DNA from: Closterium sp. NIES-65
Taxonomy: Eukaryota > Streptophyta > Zygnematophyceae > Desmidiales > Closteriaceae
Direction of reading: 5' to 3'
DNA length: 64,000 bases
NCBI GenBank assembly: GCA_948144175.1
Contig: CANXME010000222.1
Location: 1,382,001 to 1,446,000, forward strand
In this document: piece by piece, positions 30,950 to 42,660 of the stretch
Layout of the letters: the number at the start of each line of letters is the position of its first letter
Position numbering within the stretch: the stretch's first letter is position 1
Notes under the pieces: model-generated
Databases searched by the model: none
What the model saw: the letters and a program-made list of their open reading frames with translations, nothing else
What the model was told of the DNA's origin: nothing
Program-made: the position numbers and the translations under genes

Positions 30950-31082
30950 TGAGAAAATAGAAACGAGAATGAATGAACTATGAATGAAGTGGATACAAAT
31001 ACTAACCCTAATTGGGTTGTACCCCCTATGGAATACCCCACCACGGTCTACACAAATGTATAAGCTATATAATGTTCTGACA
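30950..31082 (-). repeat. 5' LTR of element D
   Basis: 133 bp, TGAGAAAATAG...TGTTCTGACA on the plus strand, followed by the TSD GGAGA. It differs from the 3' LTR at several positions. Confidence 0.93.
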
Positions 31083-32093
31083 GGAGAAGCTGGTGCTGTT
31101 TCTAGTCTATCTGGACGACATTCTTCTCTTTAACAGCAGCATGAAGTAGATCCAGAAGGTGCAGCAGTGTCTGATGGAGAACTTGGGGAGGTAAAGTACT
31201 ACCTCGGGATGCACGTGGAGAGGGATCTGAATCACAGGTGGTTGAAGCTGCACCAGGAGAAGTTCATCAAGGAGCTGGGGGAGAAGTACGGGATTGACAA
31301 TGAGCGCAAGGTTGCAATTCCCCTGCCAGCAGAATTCAAGCTTGTGAAAGCTGCAGAGGATGAAAGGGTTGAAGGCGAAGAGCAGCAGCAATTTCAGTCC
31401 TTAGTGGGCAGCCTCTTGTATGCAGCAGTTCACACAAGCCCCGACATCTCTTTCTCGGTTGGGCAGCTGGCTAGGGTGGTGCAGAATCCATTAGAGGAGC
31501 AGGTAGATGCAGCTGAGCGTGTGGTGAAGTATCTGAACTCTCACCCAAGCATTGGAGTTCAATACTCCGCATCTGCACAGGTGAAGCAGAAAGGGGTTGA
31601 GGTGCTGAAAGAGAAGGGGGAGAGGCTTGGAGAAGGCAAGCTCTTTCTCACTTGCTTTACCGATGCTACGTGGGCCTCTGAAAAGGAGGATTCCTCATAT
31701 GTGGGAGAATACATAAGCATACTTGGGGGAGGACCGGTTAGTTGGAGGTCAAACAAGCAGACGGAGACAACACTCTCTTCTGTGGAATCAGAGTACATGG
31801 CGATGTTCCATGGGGTGAAGGAGGTGATTTTGTTGAGGAGGTTCTTAGAGGAGATTGGCCAGAAGCAGAAAGTTGCTACGCCGCTGTTCTGTGATAGCAA
31901 GGGGGCTCTTGGAATGGCCAGGAACGCTGTGCTTCATGGGCTCAATAAGCACATGTGTATCAAGTGGCACTGGCTGCGTAAGGAGGTGAAGAGGGGGACG
32001 GTGAATCCGATCTACATCAAGACTCACCAGCAGCCAGCAGACTTCATCACCAAGAGGCTTGCGGAGGAGCCTCATTGGTGTGTGTGTGCATGA
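31083..32093 (+). pseudogene. Copy E reverse transcriptase end - RNase H
   Basis: Continues from 22794: AGAAGCTGGTGCTG restores KLVLFLVYLDD (YLDD box at about 31108-31119). A TAG in the MK*IQKVQQ segment and a 15-bp loss near 31180 follow. An open frame 31167-32093 then covers VKYYLGMHVERDL, HTSPDISFSVGQLARV and RNase H TDATWASEKED, SSVESEYMAMF, CDSKGALGM and THQQPADFITKRLAEE. The C-terminus is shifted (HWCVCA). Confidence 0.87.
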
Positions 32094-32155
32094 GTGGAAT
32101 AAGCATGAACTAGTATGGAATGATGGGGATGCAGCCGGCATGCTGAGGGGGAGTA

Positions 32156-32513
32156 AGTTGGGTGCAAATTCACATTGCACGACATCGTGCCGTCTCTTTG
32201 TACGAGTATCCGTGTGCGAATGCATTTGGGTATGAATGGAATGTTCGTGTGTTTGTTTGCTTTCGCAATTTTTGCTTGAAGCATTTGCAGCGCATTGTGT
32301 GCTTCGGCACAACATTGTACGCGCTATGAACAGTACAAGCAGAAAGGACGAGCTCGCAAAGGAACCCAAGATGGAAGCTTTGCGGTTCGGCTTACTTGAT
32401 TGCGCAGATTCAGTTATATCCAACTCAAAATTGTACTGTTTTGTTTGGTTGACTATAGTGTAGCAGGGCAGGCACTTTAGGGGTACAATTTTGGTGAAGG
32501 TTGGATGTTGTTT
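32156..32513 (+). repeat. Truncated 3' LTR of copy E
   Basis: Family-A LTR from AGTTGGGTGC (first bases altered) to GGATGTTGTT, cut after ~358 bp and joined to protease sequence of copy F. Confidence 0.88.
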
Positions 32514-32514
32514 A

Positions 32515-33847
32515 ACGAGGTGTGCTCCGCCTCTGGAGACGCGCTGAAGGTGGCTGGTGCGGGACGAGCTGCGTTTAAGGGAGCGGATGGCAAGATGGTG
32601 GTGCTGCACGCGTTCTCTTCGTTCCTGAACTCAAGACCAACGTCATCTCCCTCCGTAAGCTTGGCAAGGCTGGGGTGAGCACTAGCACGGATGGGGCACG
32701 CACTTACAAGAGACAGCTAGGCAATCGGGTGCTTTGGGATCTGCACGAGAGCAAAGACGTGTATTTGTGGCAGCTGCCGGCGTTGGTGTGGCGCGGTGGG
32801 GGGTAGGCTGGAGAGGGGTCTGCATCCCAGGGGAGGTGCAACGCCGTTGGAGGGGTTGGTGTGAAATTATCGGCCAGATCTGGGGAGACGGATTGGGCAA
32901 TAGCACACCGACACATAGGGGAAGTGGCAATGCCTTTGCTGAAGCAGTTGGAGAAGGATGGAGCCATTAAGTGGCTGAAGCTGAATGGACAACCACCTGA
33001 TGAGAATTGTGAAATCTGTTTGCTCTCAAAGTTTTCCCGTTTCCCCTTCCATAATGTGGCTGGCAGGAACAAGAAGCCTTTCGAGCTGGTCCGCATGGAC
33101 TTGGTGGGGCCGCTGCCAGTTCAGGGGCACAAGGGGGAGCGGTACTTTCTGACCATAGTGGATGATTGGAGCAGACTCATGTAGACGTATCCGCTGAAGC
33201 AGAAAGACCATGCCGCCTCTACGATACGAGAGCATTGGCTGCCATTCGTGGAGAAACAAGCGGAGTCTCTGGTGAAGCGGATTAGGACAGATCGGGGTGG
33301 TGAGTTACTTGTAGCTGATATGACGGCCTGGCTCAAGAAGCAGGGCATCCAGAGGGAGCTGACCACAACTTACACCCCACAGTCCAACGGTGTAGCAGAA
33401 CGGGCGAACCGGACAATTCTGGAGACAGCTAGGGCGCTGCTTATAGAATCTGGGCTGGGCAACTTGATGTGGCCCCATACTATTCGATACGCTACCGTCG
33501 CTAGGAACAGGGTACTCACAAAGGTTGGGGATGACTCGTGGGTGCCATTGGAGAGGTGGCTTGGCAGGAAGCCGCCGGTGGACATGCTGAGGGTGTTCGG
33601 TTGCACGGCAGTCGCCCACGTCTCCAAGAAGTATCGAAGTAAGTTGGGGGCGAGTGCAATCTGGTGTGTGCATTTGGGGCTGGCTGCTGAGAGCAAGGGA
33701 TGGCTGCTGTGGGAACCATCGAACGGTGTGTTGTTTGACAGCAGGGATGTGAAGTTTGTTGAGGGTGTGATATATGGGAGCTGGGAGAAACAGCCGGAGG
33801 CCATGGCTTCCCAGCAGATGAGCAGATCACCATGCAGCTGGACCTGA
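32515..33847 (+). pseudogene. Copy F protease end - integrase
   Basis: NEVCSASGDALKVAG starts in the protease domain, after the DTG site. A frameshift lies near 32610. From 32861 there is a GAG-pre-integrase region (HIGEVAMPLLKQL), CEICLLSK and MDLVGPLPVQG, then a Trp-to-stop (TAG) at 33182-33184. An open frame from 33248 carries RTDRGGEL and NGVAERANRT, so all three integrase acidic positions survive on the DNA level. A frameshift after SQQM ends it at 33847. Confidence 0.86.
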
Positions 33848-35371
33848 CTCCTAGTGTGTGGAAGGAGGGAGAGTAGGCAGCTGCAAAAGGTGGTGATGGA
33901 GAGAAGGTGCAGGAGGCACCTGCTGGTGAAAACAATTGTGTGGAGACCAGCGGTAACACTACAGGAGCTGCTGGATCCGAGGGAGGAAAGCAGCAGCAAG
34001 GAAAAACTAAGAAGCCGAAAGGATTTGTTATGAGGGGATGGGAGACACCCGTCTCCAGGCCAGGACGTACCCGTATGGCTACTAAGAAGCTGACTGCAGA
34101 AGCTGATGCATCAGAGCAGCAGCTTGGGAATGAGGAGGCATTGCTCATTTTACCACATGGCTATGATCCGCATGAGGAGGATGAACCTGCCTACTGTTTT
34201 CTTGCCCCTGCACTAGAGGAACCAGCTAGCATGGAGGAGGCATTAGCTGGACCAGATAGGGAGAAGTGGCTGGTTTCCAGGGATGCTGAATACCAGAGCC
34301 TGCTAGAGAATGGAACATGGGATCTAGTGGTGCTGCCTGAAGGGAAGAAAGCCGTACAATGCAAGTAGGTGCTAAGGATCAAGACCGATGACAAGGGACA
34401 GGTCAGCATCTACAAGAGTAGGTTGGTGGCTAAGGGGTTTATGCAGAAGGAGAAGAAGGACTTCAATTAGATCTTTGCTCCCACTGCCAAACCCCCTACC
34501 CTCCGTGCCTTATTGGCAAATGCAACCGTTAGTGGGAAATTCATCATTCAGATTTATATATCAATGACATTTCTCAATGGGATTTTAGAGGAGGATGTGT
34601 ACATGACGCAGCCGCCTGGTTATGAGGATGGTACGGGCAGGGTGTGCAAGTCCATTTACGGCTTGAAGGAAGCATCACGATGCTGGTACCAGAAGTTGGC
34701 AGCTGTTTTAGAGGAGATGTGATTCGGGACCAGCGGCTGTGATGAGAGCCTCTTTGTCAAGGGGGAGGGGGAGAAGCTGGTGCTGTTTCTGGTCTATGTG
34801 GACGACATTCTTCTCTTTAGCAGCAGCATGAAGGAGATTCAGAAGGTGCTGCAGCACCTGATGGAGAACTTCAAGTGCAAGAACCTTGGGGAGGTAAAGT
34901 ACTACCTCGGGATGCATGTGGAGAGGGATCCAGATCACAGGTGGTTGAAGCTGCACCAGGAGAAGTTCATCAAAGAGCTGGGGGAGAATTCAAGATTGAG
35001 AATGAGCGCAAAGTTGCAACTCCTATGTGAGCAGAATTCAAGCTTGTGAAAGCTGGAGATGATGAAGGGGTTGAAGCCAGGGAGCAGCAGCAGTTTCAGT
35101 CCTTGGTGGGCAATCTCTTGTGCGCAGCGGTTCACACGAGGCCCGACATCACTTTCTCTGTTGGGCAGCTGGCTAGGGTGGTGCAGAATCCATCAGAGGA
35201 GCAGTTGGATGCAGCTGAGCGTGTGGTGAAGTACCTGAACTCTCACCCTAGCTTTGAAGTTCAATACTCTGCATCTGCACAGGTGAAGCAGAAAGGAGTT
35301 GAGGTGCTGAAACAGAAGGGGGAGCGGCTTGGAGGAGGCAGGCAGCTTCTCACTTGCTTTACTGACGCTAC
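33848..35371 (+). pseudogene. Copy F spacer - reverse transcriptase - RNase H (first half)
   Basis: Acidic spacer and RT start at 33907-34368. Stops arise at a Trp (TAG, 34366), at a Glu (TAG near 34468) and at GAGATGTGATTC (34719). YVDDILLFSSS is preserved at about 34797. A small deletion near 34990 garbles GEKYGIENE. RNase H begins and breaks off at CFTDAT exactly where an LTR starts. Confidence 0.85.
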
Positions 35372-36456
35372 TGTTGGGTGCAAATTCATATTACACGACA
35401 TCCTGCTGTCTGTTTGTACGAGTATGCGTGCGCGAAAGCATTTGGGTATGGATGGAATGTTCGTGTGTTTGTTTTCTTCGCAATTTTCGCTTGATGCATT
35501 TGCAGGTACTCGTGCAATGTGCGCTTCGGCATTACATTGTACCACTATGAACAGTGCAAGCAGAAAGGACGAGCTCGCAAAGGAACCCAAGATGGAAGCT
35601 TTGCGGTTCAACTTACTTAATTGTGCAAAATTCAGTTTTATCCAACTCAAAATTGTACTGATTTGTTTGGTTGACTATAGTGTAGCAGGGCAGGCACTAT
35701 AGGGGTACAATTTAGGTGAAGGTTGGATGTTGTTTGTCTGTATCTGCATGCTACAGGGCCAGGGGAAACCAGCGGAACCAGCATTTGGCTGGTTGGGCAA
35801 AGACAAAACATGTTCTGTTTTTAGGACCTGAACCTTGTTGTTTTCCCAGGTTGGAAAAACAGAACCAGAGGTTTTTTACCAACCTACCACCTGCTCTTTT
35901 GTCCAGCCAGGTTGGTTCTGTTGCTTCGAATTATTTGGGATCATCCCTGGTTGTTCCCAGGTTGATTCCCAAGTTCCTTGCTAGCTAGAGCTATTTTTTC
36001 CTTCTCTGTTTGTACCTGAATATAGTCAATTTGATTCAAGCGAATTCCTCCCTTCCTAGAATTTCGTTTCTACACGGTGCGACAGCGAAATGCTACCCGA
36101 GTCAATGCTACTACGCTAGCACTCCAATACTAGGCAAACGCTGTCCGAGCCATAACTTCGTGATTGCATAACTTTTCGCAAGGCAACTTGGTTCATTTTA
36201 AAGCTCTTGGAGCTTCGATATAGTAAATTCTCAGCTTAATCCGTTTAACGGTCTGCATGATATGCTGCGCGACGTTCAAGTTACTCTTGTTATTTTGACG
36301 AAGTCATTCTTGATCTCTCTCTCTACAAACTCGGACCCGAGGATAGGGGCTGGTCTTGTACCAGGCACCCAAGGACCCTTGGAAGTGACCCCGAGGAGAG
36401 GTTTTAAGTTTGATAAAGTCTTAATAGCTTGAGTTTATTAGGCCCTTACACCGACA
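35372..36456 (+). repeat. Family A LTR lying in copy F RNase H
   Basis: Essentially full-length LTR (1085 bp, TGTTGGGTGC...CACCGACA). The flanks GCTAC and GATTT do not match. About 160 bp of RNase H between TDAT and VIWLRR are missing. It is a solo LTR whose insertion or recombination removed host sequence. Confidence 0.88.
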
Positions 36457-36736
36457 GATTTGGCTGAGGAGGCTGTTAGAGGAGATTGGCCAGTAGCAGA
36501 AGGTTACTACTTCACTGTTTTTTGATAGCAAGGGGGCTCTTGGAATAGCCAGGAACGCTGTGCTTCATGGGCTGAACAAGCACATGCTTTTCAATTGGCA
36601 CTAGCTTCGTAAGGAGGTGAAGAGGGGGACGGTGAATCCGATCTACATCAAGACTCACCTGCAGCTCCTCACCAAGAGGCTTGCAAATGAGCCTCATTGG
36701 CGTTGTGTGGACATGAGTGGATTGAGCCTGAACTAG
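36457..36736 (+). pseudogene. Copy F RNase H C-terminal part
   Basis: GATTTGGCTGAGGAGG resumes RNase H (IWLRR), followed by traces of DSKGALGIARNAVLHG and NPIYIKTH, with frameshifts and a small deletion before LTKRLANEPHWR. The terminal stop is at 36734-36736. Inactive. Confidence 0.8.
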
Positions 36737-36776
36737 CATGGAATGATGGAGATGCAGCCGGCAGGCTGACGGGGAG

Positions 36777-36989
36777 TGTTGGGTCCAAATTCACATTGCA
36801 CGATATCCTGCCGTCTATTTGTACGAGTATGCGTATGCGAATGCATTTGCGTGTGAATGGAATGTTCGTATATTTGTTCGCTTTCGCAATTTCTCGCTTG
36901 ATGCATTTGCAGGTACTTGGGCATTGAGCGCTTCGGCAGAACATTGTACGCGCTATGAACAGTACAAAGAGAAAGGATGAGCTCGCAAA
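36777..36989 (+). repeat. Truncated 3' LTR of copy F
   Basis: TGTTGGGTCC start after the polypurine tract, cut after ~213 bp at GCTCGCAAA and joined to element G's LTR. Confidence 0.88.
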
Positions 36990-37086
36990 AAAAGTGGTGG
37001 GTACAAAAAGAATACCCTAAAGTTACTGTACCCCATAGAAAATACCCCACTACAGCCTAAACAAAGTGTAGGGCATATGTTTGCCA
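36990..37086 (-). repeat. Partial 3' LTR of copy G
   Basis: Matches the inner ~97 bp of the family-D LTR (GTGGGTACAA...TTTGCCA on the plus strand), with more changes than the LTRs of D. Its outer ~38 bp are missing. The polypurine tract (plus strand CACCCCCAT) follows. Confidence 0.8.
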
Positions 37087-37355
37087 CACCCCCATAGGCA
37101 AAGTGGGGGAGAGCAAAGTGGGGTGACAAGACCAGTCAGAAAAATAAAACAAGCTCAGGGTGGATGACAACGTCACCACACATTCCGAGCACAAGCAGAC
37201 GGCCATAAAGCCAGTTCACATGCATAGTTATATAGCATAGAACAAACAAGACAGTGATGAAAACATAGCAAGGGAAAGCATGCAGGTATAGATATATAGA
37301 TCACAGTACAAGCAAAGTCAAGAAGTAAGCAAGTGAGGCAGGGTAGGTACAAGAC

Positions 37356-38110
37356 CTAGCATAATACAAAAGCGCTGAAGATCACAAGGCTGAAGCGCCT
37401 TGGTAAATATATCAGCAGTGTTGGCCCGAGTGGCCACGTAAGCAAGACCAAGCTGACCAAGCTGCTGCAATTCTCTAGCAAGGAAGTAGCGCAGAGCAAG
37501 TCGGTCAGCAGGTAGGTGAGCCAGCGTAACTCCTGTGCAGCCTTGGCCCCTGCGTATATCTCAGCCTCACAGCTGGAGCTAAGAATAGAAGATGAGCGGG
37601 TAGACCGCCACGAAACAGAGCCGGAGCCCAGGCTGAAGGTGTAACCCAATGACGACCGCTGCGTAGCCAAGTCGTCAGAACAAGAAGCGTCTGCGTGACC
37701 AGTGAGGACAACTCGAGCACGTCCTCCAAGCACTAGCCTCATGCCCGACGTACTGCACAGGTAGCGCAACACCCTCTTCGGTGCCGCCATGTGCTCTGGT
37801 CGGTGTCTCCCAGGAGCAACATAGCGTGCAAAGATGCTAAGAGGGTATGCCAAGTCAGGTCGACTGCAAGTCATCAGGTACATGAGGCAGCCAACAAGCT
37901 CTGGGTACGGGCCACTCGGCTCTAGGGACTCATCCGAAGGCAGAGCTGAGAGCGAGTGGCTAGAAGTCTGAGGAGTGGCCTGAGGTGAGGAGTACGTGAA
38001 GTTGAAGCGCTGAAGGACCTGCTGCACCATGTGTGACTGAGTCAAGGTAATGGTGTGCCGTGCTCTGTCCCGGGTGATCTGCAAGCCAAGATAGCTCTGC
38101 GTTAGAGCGT
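37356..38110 (-). pseudogene. Copy G RNase H
   Basis: Frame with SYLGLQITRDRARHTITLTQ, GCLMYLMTCSRPDLAYPLSI, TGHADASCSDD (the Trp of DASWADD is changed to Cys) and SSCEAEIYAGAKAAQ. Part of the VDNKAM segment is missing near 37500, and the end (about 37356) is in another frame. The upstream end, SYLGLQ, is joined to pre-RT spacer sequence. Confidence 0.85.
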
Positions 38111-39660
38111 GGGGTCGGGATGTTTGGTGCATCCGGGTCTCCCTCAGGGGCAATCAGCATGGAAACGAGATGAGGTACAGCGGCTGCAAAACAGTCGAAG
38201 TCCTCCTGCCTGTCCTCAAGGACGTCCGTGCCAAGAGCACACTCACCCCCGACGGACGCAGGACAGATAGACTCAGACTCAGTACCAAGTCTTGCGGCGT
38301 AGTCTAGACGACAGTGAGCAGCAAAGTCGACCAGCTCAGCAACTAAGGCAGACGCAGCAGTGGACTCAAAGGAAGGGTCGGTAACAACAGTGGCCAGAAG
38401 ACGTGTGACAGTACGACTAGTAGCACAAAGGGAGTCAGACTCCGGGTCAGCAAGGGCAGGAAGGGATGACGCAGGAGAAGACGGCAGAGGAAAACGGTGT
38501 GGAGCAGTGGAAGGACGAAGCGCCATCTGGTGCGTGCCTAGGACAGCAGGAGGACGCTGACGCGGAACACGACGACCAGTGCGAGCAGCTCAAACAAGCG
38601 ACGCAAGACGAGGCTGAGGCGACGTAGCACGAGACTCAGGCTCACGACGCTCTGTAAGACCTCTGGTCGGACCAGTGTAAGGAGAATGAGCAAGCAGCGG
38701 GGACGCAGGCTGTAACAGTGACTGCGACTGGACCAGCAGTGGACACTCTAGGGTAGGAGCAGGACCAGGAGAAGGTGGAAGACCAATAGCCTGCTGAAGT
38801 AGCGGAACAAAGTACGGCTGCGGTCGTGCAGCGCCTCTAGAACCAGCAGAGACAGCACCAGTACCCCCAGCGGTGGCTCCAACTTCCGCAGCACCTCTAG
38901 CAGCTCCAGCAGCACCAACTACAGGACCCCCAGGAGCACCCGCACCAGCAGCATCGTCAGCTCCACCACCTCTAGCAGGACGAGCGTCAGCGCCTCCAGC
39001 ATCAGCCCCTGCAGCACCACTAGCTCTAGCACCTCCAGCAGCTCTAGCAGCACATCCAGTCCCAGCAGCTCCAGTACCGCCAGTACGAGCACCTCCAGGA
39101 CCAGTGGCTCCAGCGCCCTCAGCTCAAGCTCTAGTAGCACCCCAAGCTCCCACAGCACCACGTTGGCGGCGACAGTACCGAGAGTACCACTCACGCAGCT
39201 GCTGGGAGAGAGCGTCCCCAGGCTCAGCACCCCCAGGCTTAGGACCTCCAGGCTCAGCATCCTCAGGCATAGCACCCCCAGGCTCAGCACTCGCAGACTC
39301 CCCACCCCCAGGCTCAGCACCCCCAGGCTCAGCACCCCCAGTCTCCGCACCCCGAGGCTCAGCACCACCAGTCCCAGTACCCCCAGACCCAGCACCACCA
39401 GGCTCAGCACGCTCAAGCTCAGTACCTCGCGCAGGACCAGAGTCGACAGCTACCTCGACAGGCTCGACCGGCTCTACTCGGGAATCACCTGAGGGAGCAG
39501 GACCCTGGGGAGGCAGGGGGTCTACCGAAGCAGCACTTGGCGTGAGGAAGAGCTGCGGAGGGGGGAGCGGGGCTGTGCGGTAGGGGAAGAGACGGTAAAA
39601 GGGGACCGACTCATCAAACATGACGTCCTGAGAGGGGAAGACACGGCGCGAGGTAAAACT
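38111..39660 (-). pseudogene. Copy G pre-RT spacer with GGAEP-like repeats
   Basis: Long Ala/Pro/Gly/Ser-rich spacer equivalent to that of D ([38 protein letters not shown]). It holds an irregular GGAEP repeat at 39215-39420 and several frame changes. It ends at PTPRSN, where the RT core (about 650 bp, including the YVDD box) is lost. Confidence 0.8.
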
Positions 39661-41242
39661 GCCAGCCAGGCGCATCAGGGACAAAGCCCAGGAAGACACA
39701 AGGAACGGCGCGGGAAGCGAGCTTGTCCGCGGAATATCGCGGTCAAAGGCATGAATATCCCCAGACCCGGAACACGGACGCATCGCCAACCTCTCCCGTC
39801 CAACGCAGTGTCCGCGTGGTCTCCGGAACGGAGACACAAGGCCAGAGGTTGAGCTGATGCGCGGCGTACCAGACCGCAAACGGCCACGGGGACAGCCGCA
39901 TGGATCAAGGATATACGAGCGACCTCCATGACCAAGCCAATGCGGCGCTCAGCAACCGCATTCTGCTGCGGAGAGGCCGGAAGCGTGAACGTCTGCTCAA
40001 TGCCCTCCCCCTGACAGCAAGCTCTCAAGAGGCCAGAGGAAAACTCACCACCTCTGTCAGAGTGTAGTCGCAGGACAGGAAGGTCCGTTCGAAAGCGCCT
40101 CTCTAGCTGGGGACGGGTAGCACGGATCCAAGGGATCAAGACATCAGGGACCTCTCCCTTAATGCGCAAGGGGAAGACCGTGGTGTAACGCATGTAGTCG
40201 TCAAATACCAGCAGGAAGTAGCGCTCTCCGCCCTGTCCACGGACGCGGGCTGGGCCCCACACATCCATGTGAAGGGTCTGCAGAGGAGCCTCCGTCTGGG
40301 GGAACTCAGAGGAGTGAGGGGTGGCACGCTGCCGCCCCTCGACACAGGGAAGGCAGGGAGGGGCAGGGGATGGTGGCAGGGGAGGCAGTGACCTGGGGAG
40401 ACCAGAGACAAGGAAAGATGTATGCCAGGAAGGCGCTGCATCAAAGGGTGCCAAAGGCGGTGGTGCCAGAGAACCGTTTGGTGTGACAGGGTGCGACACG
40501 ACCAGGGGGCGGACAACTGACCTGACGCAGACGCAGACACAGCTACCTGTGGGGACTCAGTGGTCAGTGTGTACAGGTCCGACCCCGGCTGCCGGGTGAC
40601 AGTAGCATGGTGACGACCCGTCTGAGCACACGTGCAGTATGTGACACGCTCGTAGGCAGGGGTGAACTGATAAACACCCGCGTCCTGGGGCGCGGAACCC
40701 GCCACCAAGTTCGTAAAGAACGAGGGGAGGTAAAGGCCCGACAATGTGCCGGACGGGACAGCAGGACAAGGGAGGGCAGTGGTGGAGGTCTCAAGGACCG
40801 GACCCCTGGAGGGGTCAGCCAGGGAGACAGCAACCGGCCTAGGGAGCTGCACAAGGGCAGTGCGGTCGCGAAAGAAACAGCGGGAAGCACCTGAGTCCAG
40901 TGTGAAACAATGCACTGAGTAGACACAGTACCTAAAGGCGCAGACTCACGAGCACCTGAAGTAGCAGACGCACCAGCACCTAGAGCAGCAGCCTCACCAG
41001 GACCTATAGCAACAGACGCACTAGCATCTAGAGTGGCAGCCTCACTGGTCTCAATGCCTGGGTCTGGTGGGACACACAAGTAACAGTCACCCTCAACACT
41101 AATAGTCAATGCAAACATGGCTCCAAATATATTATCAAAGTCAAGAGCAAAGATATCAATGTTCTTTTTAAGCAGATCAGCCCAGCGGGGCAGCTCTGAG
41201 GCGTCAAGAAACTGTGCACGCCAGGCCTCGTCGAGACGGGAG
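39661..41242 (-). pseudogene. Copy G end of gag - protease - integrase
   Basis: From 41242: DEAWRAQFLDASELPRWADL (end of gag), MFALTISVEGDCYLC, protease TLDSGASRCFF, LWHHRLWHP, CLPCVEGRQR, integrase HMDVWGPARV, LHSDRGGEFSSGLLRACCQG and the Glu in NAVAERRIGLVME. A frameshift near 40900 and small deletions near 40430 and 39720 break the polyprotein. It keeps the Arg and Gln codons that are stops in D, which proves those D stops are mutations. Confidence 0.85.
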
Positions 41243-41872
41243 TATTGGGTGCAAATTTACATTGCACGACATCCTGCCGTCTGTTTGTATAAGTATGCGT
41301 GTGCGAATGCATTTGGGTGTGAATTGAATGTTCGTGTGTTTGTTTGCTTTCGCTATTTTCGCTTGATGCATTTGCAGGTACTCGCGCAATGTGCGCTTCG
41401 GCACAACATTGTACGCGCTATGATCGGTACAAGCAGAAAGGACGAGCTTGCAAAGGAACCAAAGATGGAAGCTTTGCGGTTCAACTTACTTGATTACGCA
41501 GATTCAGTTCTATCCAACTCAAAATTGTACTGTTTTTTTGGTTGACTATAATGTAACTGGGCAGGCACTATAGAGGGACAATTAAGGTGAAGGTTGGATG
41601 TTGTTTGTCTGTATCTACATGCTACAGGGCCAGGGGAAACCAGCGGAACCAGCATTTGGCTGGTTGGGCAAAGACAAAACAGGTTCTGTTTTTAGGACCT
41701 GAACCTGGTTGTTTTCCCAGGTTGGAAAAACAGAACCAGAGGTTGTTTACCAACCTACCACCTGCAGTTCTATCCAGCCAGGTTGGTTCTGCTGCTTGGA
41801 ATTATTTGGGATGATCCCTGGTTGTTCCCAGGTTGATTCCCAAGGTCCTTGCTAGCTAGAACTATTTATTCC
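41243..41872 (+). repeat. Family A LTR fragment
   Basis: The first ~630 bp of the LTR (TATTGGGTGC, first G changed) up to AACTATTTATTCC, plus orientation. It joins minus-strand copia RT of copy H within a few bases at about 41873-41880. Confidence 0.9.
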
Positions 41873-41878
41873 CAAGGT

Positions 41879-42660
41879 TGATTCCCCCAGCTCCTTGATG
41901 AACTTCTCCTGGTGCAGCTTCAACCATTTGTGATCCAGATCCCTCTCCACGTGCATCCCGGGGTAATACTTTACCTCCCCGAGGTTCGTGCACTTGAAGT
42001 TCTCCATCAGCTGCTGCTGCACCTTCTGGATCTCCTTCATGCTGCTGCTAAAGAGAAGAATGTCGTCCACAAAGACTAGAAACAGCACCAGCTTCTCCCC
42101 CTCCCCCTTGAGAAAGAGGCTCTTATCACAGCTGCTGGTCCTGAATCCCATCTCTAAAACAGCTGCCAACTTCTGGTACCAGCCGCGTGGCGCCTGCTTT
42201 CATCTTACACACCCTGCCCGTACCATCCTCATACCCTTGTGGCTGCGTCATGTACACATCCTCCTCTAAAATCCCATTCAGGAATGCCGTTGATATATCC
42301 ATCTGAATGATAAATTTCCCATTAACGGTTGCATCTGCCCACAAGACACGGAGGGTAGGGGGTTTGGCAGTGGGAGCAAAGATCTCATTGAAGTCTTGCT
42401 TCTCCTTCTGCATAAACCCCTTAGCCACCAGCCTACTCTTGTAGACGGTGACCTGTCCCTTGTCATCGGTCTTGATCATTAGCACCCACTTGCACTGTAC
42501 GGCTTTCTTCACCTCAGGCAGCACCACCAGCTCCCATGTCCCATTCTCTAGCAGGCTCTGGTACTCAGCATCCCTGGAAACCAGCCACTTCTCCCTATCT
42601 GGTCCAGCTAATGCCTCCTCCATGGTAGCTGGTTCCTCTGGTGCAGGGGCAAGAAAACAG
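41879..42660 (-). pseudogene. Copy H reverse transcriptase
   Basis: ORF 42126-42623 (MEEALAGPDREKW, KWVLMIKTDDKGQ, QMDISTAFLNG, PQGYEDGTGRVCK) loses KKSIYGL through a small deletion near 42200. The next frame (41852-42169) has the active site VFVDDILLFSSS and ends at KFIKELGE where it meets the LTR fragment. RNase H is absent. Confidence 0.85.

Larger units (their letters stand above)
22795..31082 (-). mobile_element. Family D copia LTR retrotransposon, copy D (full length)
   Basis: Minus-strand Ty1/copia with 133-bp LTRs (22795-22927 and 30950-31082) and the 5-bp target duplication GGAGA at 22790-22794 and 31083-31087. Coding order on the minus strand is gag, protease, integrase, RT, RNase H. 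A family-A solo LTR (28773-29865) is inserted in its gag. The whole element sits in the RT of copy E. It is inactivated by three in-frame stops and two frameshifts. Confidence 0.95.
21411..32513 (+). mobile_element. Family A copia, copy E (5' truncated, split by element D)
   Basis: Begins inside integrase at the ERANRT motif (fused to a LINE), runs to 22794, is interrupted by element D (22795-31082 plus duplicated GGAGA) and resumes at 31088 through RNase H to a truncated 3' LTR (32156-32513). It has no 5' LTR, gag or protease. It must be older than D. Confidence 0.9.
32514..36989 (+). mobile_element. Family A copia, copy F (truncated at both ends)
   Basis: Starts in protease (NEVCSASG) without 5' LTR or gag. 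It runs through integrase and RT to RNase H, is interrupted by a family-A LTR (35372-36456), resumes at 36457 and ends in a 3' LTR truncated at 36989. It has many stops and frameshifts. Confidence 0.88.
36990..41242 (-). mobile_element. Family D copia, copy G (truncated, RT core deleted)
   Basis: Minus-strand relative of element D with a partial 3' LTR (36990-37086), RNase H, spacer, integrase, protease and the very end of gag. It is truncated at 41242 against a family-A LTR fragment and has no 5' LTR. The RT catalytic core is deleted at about 38105. It is clearly diverged from D, so it belongs to an older or separate subfamily. Confidence 0.88.
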
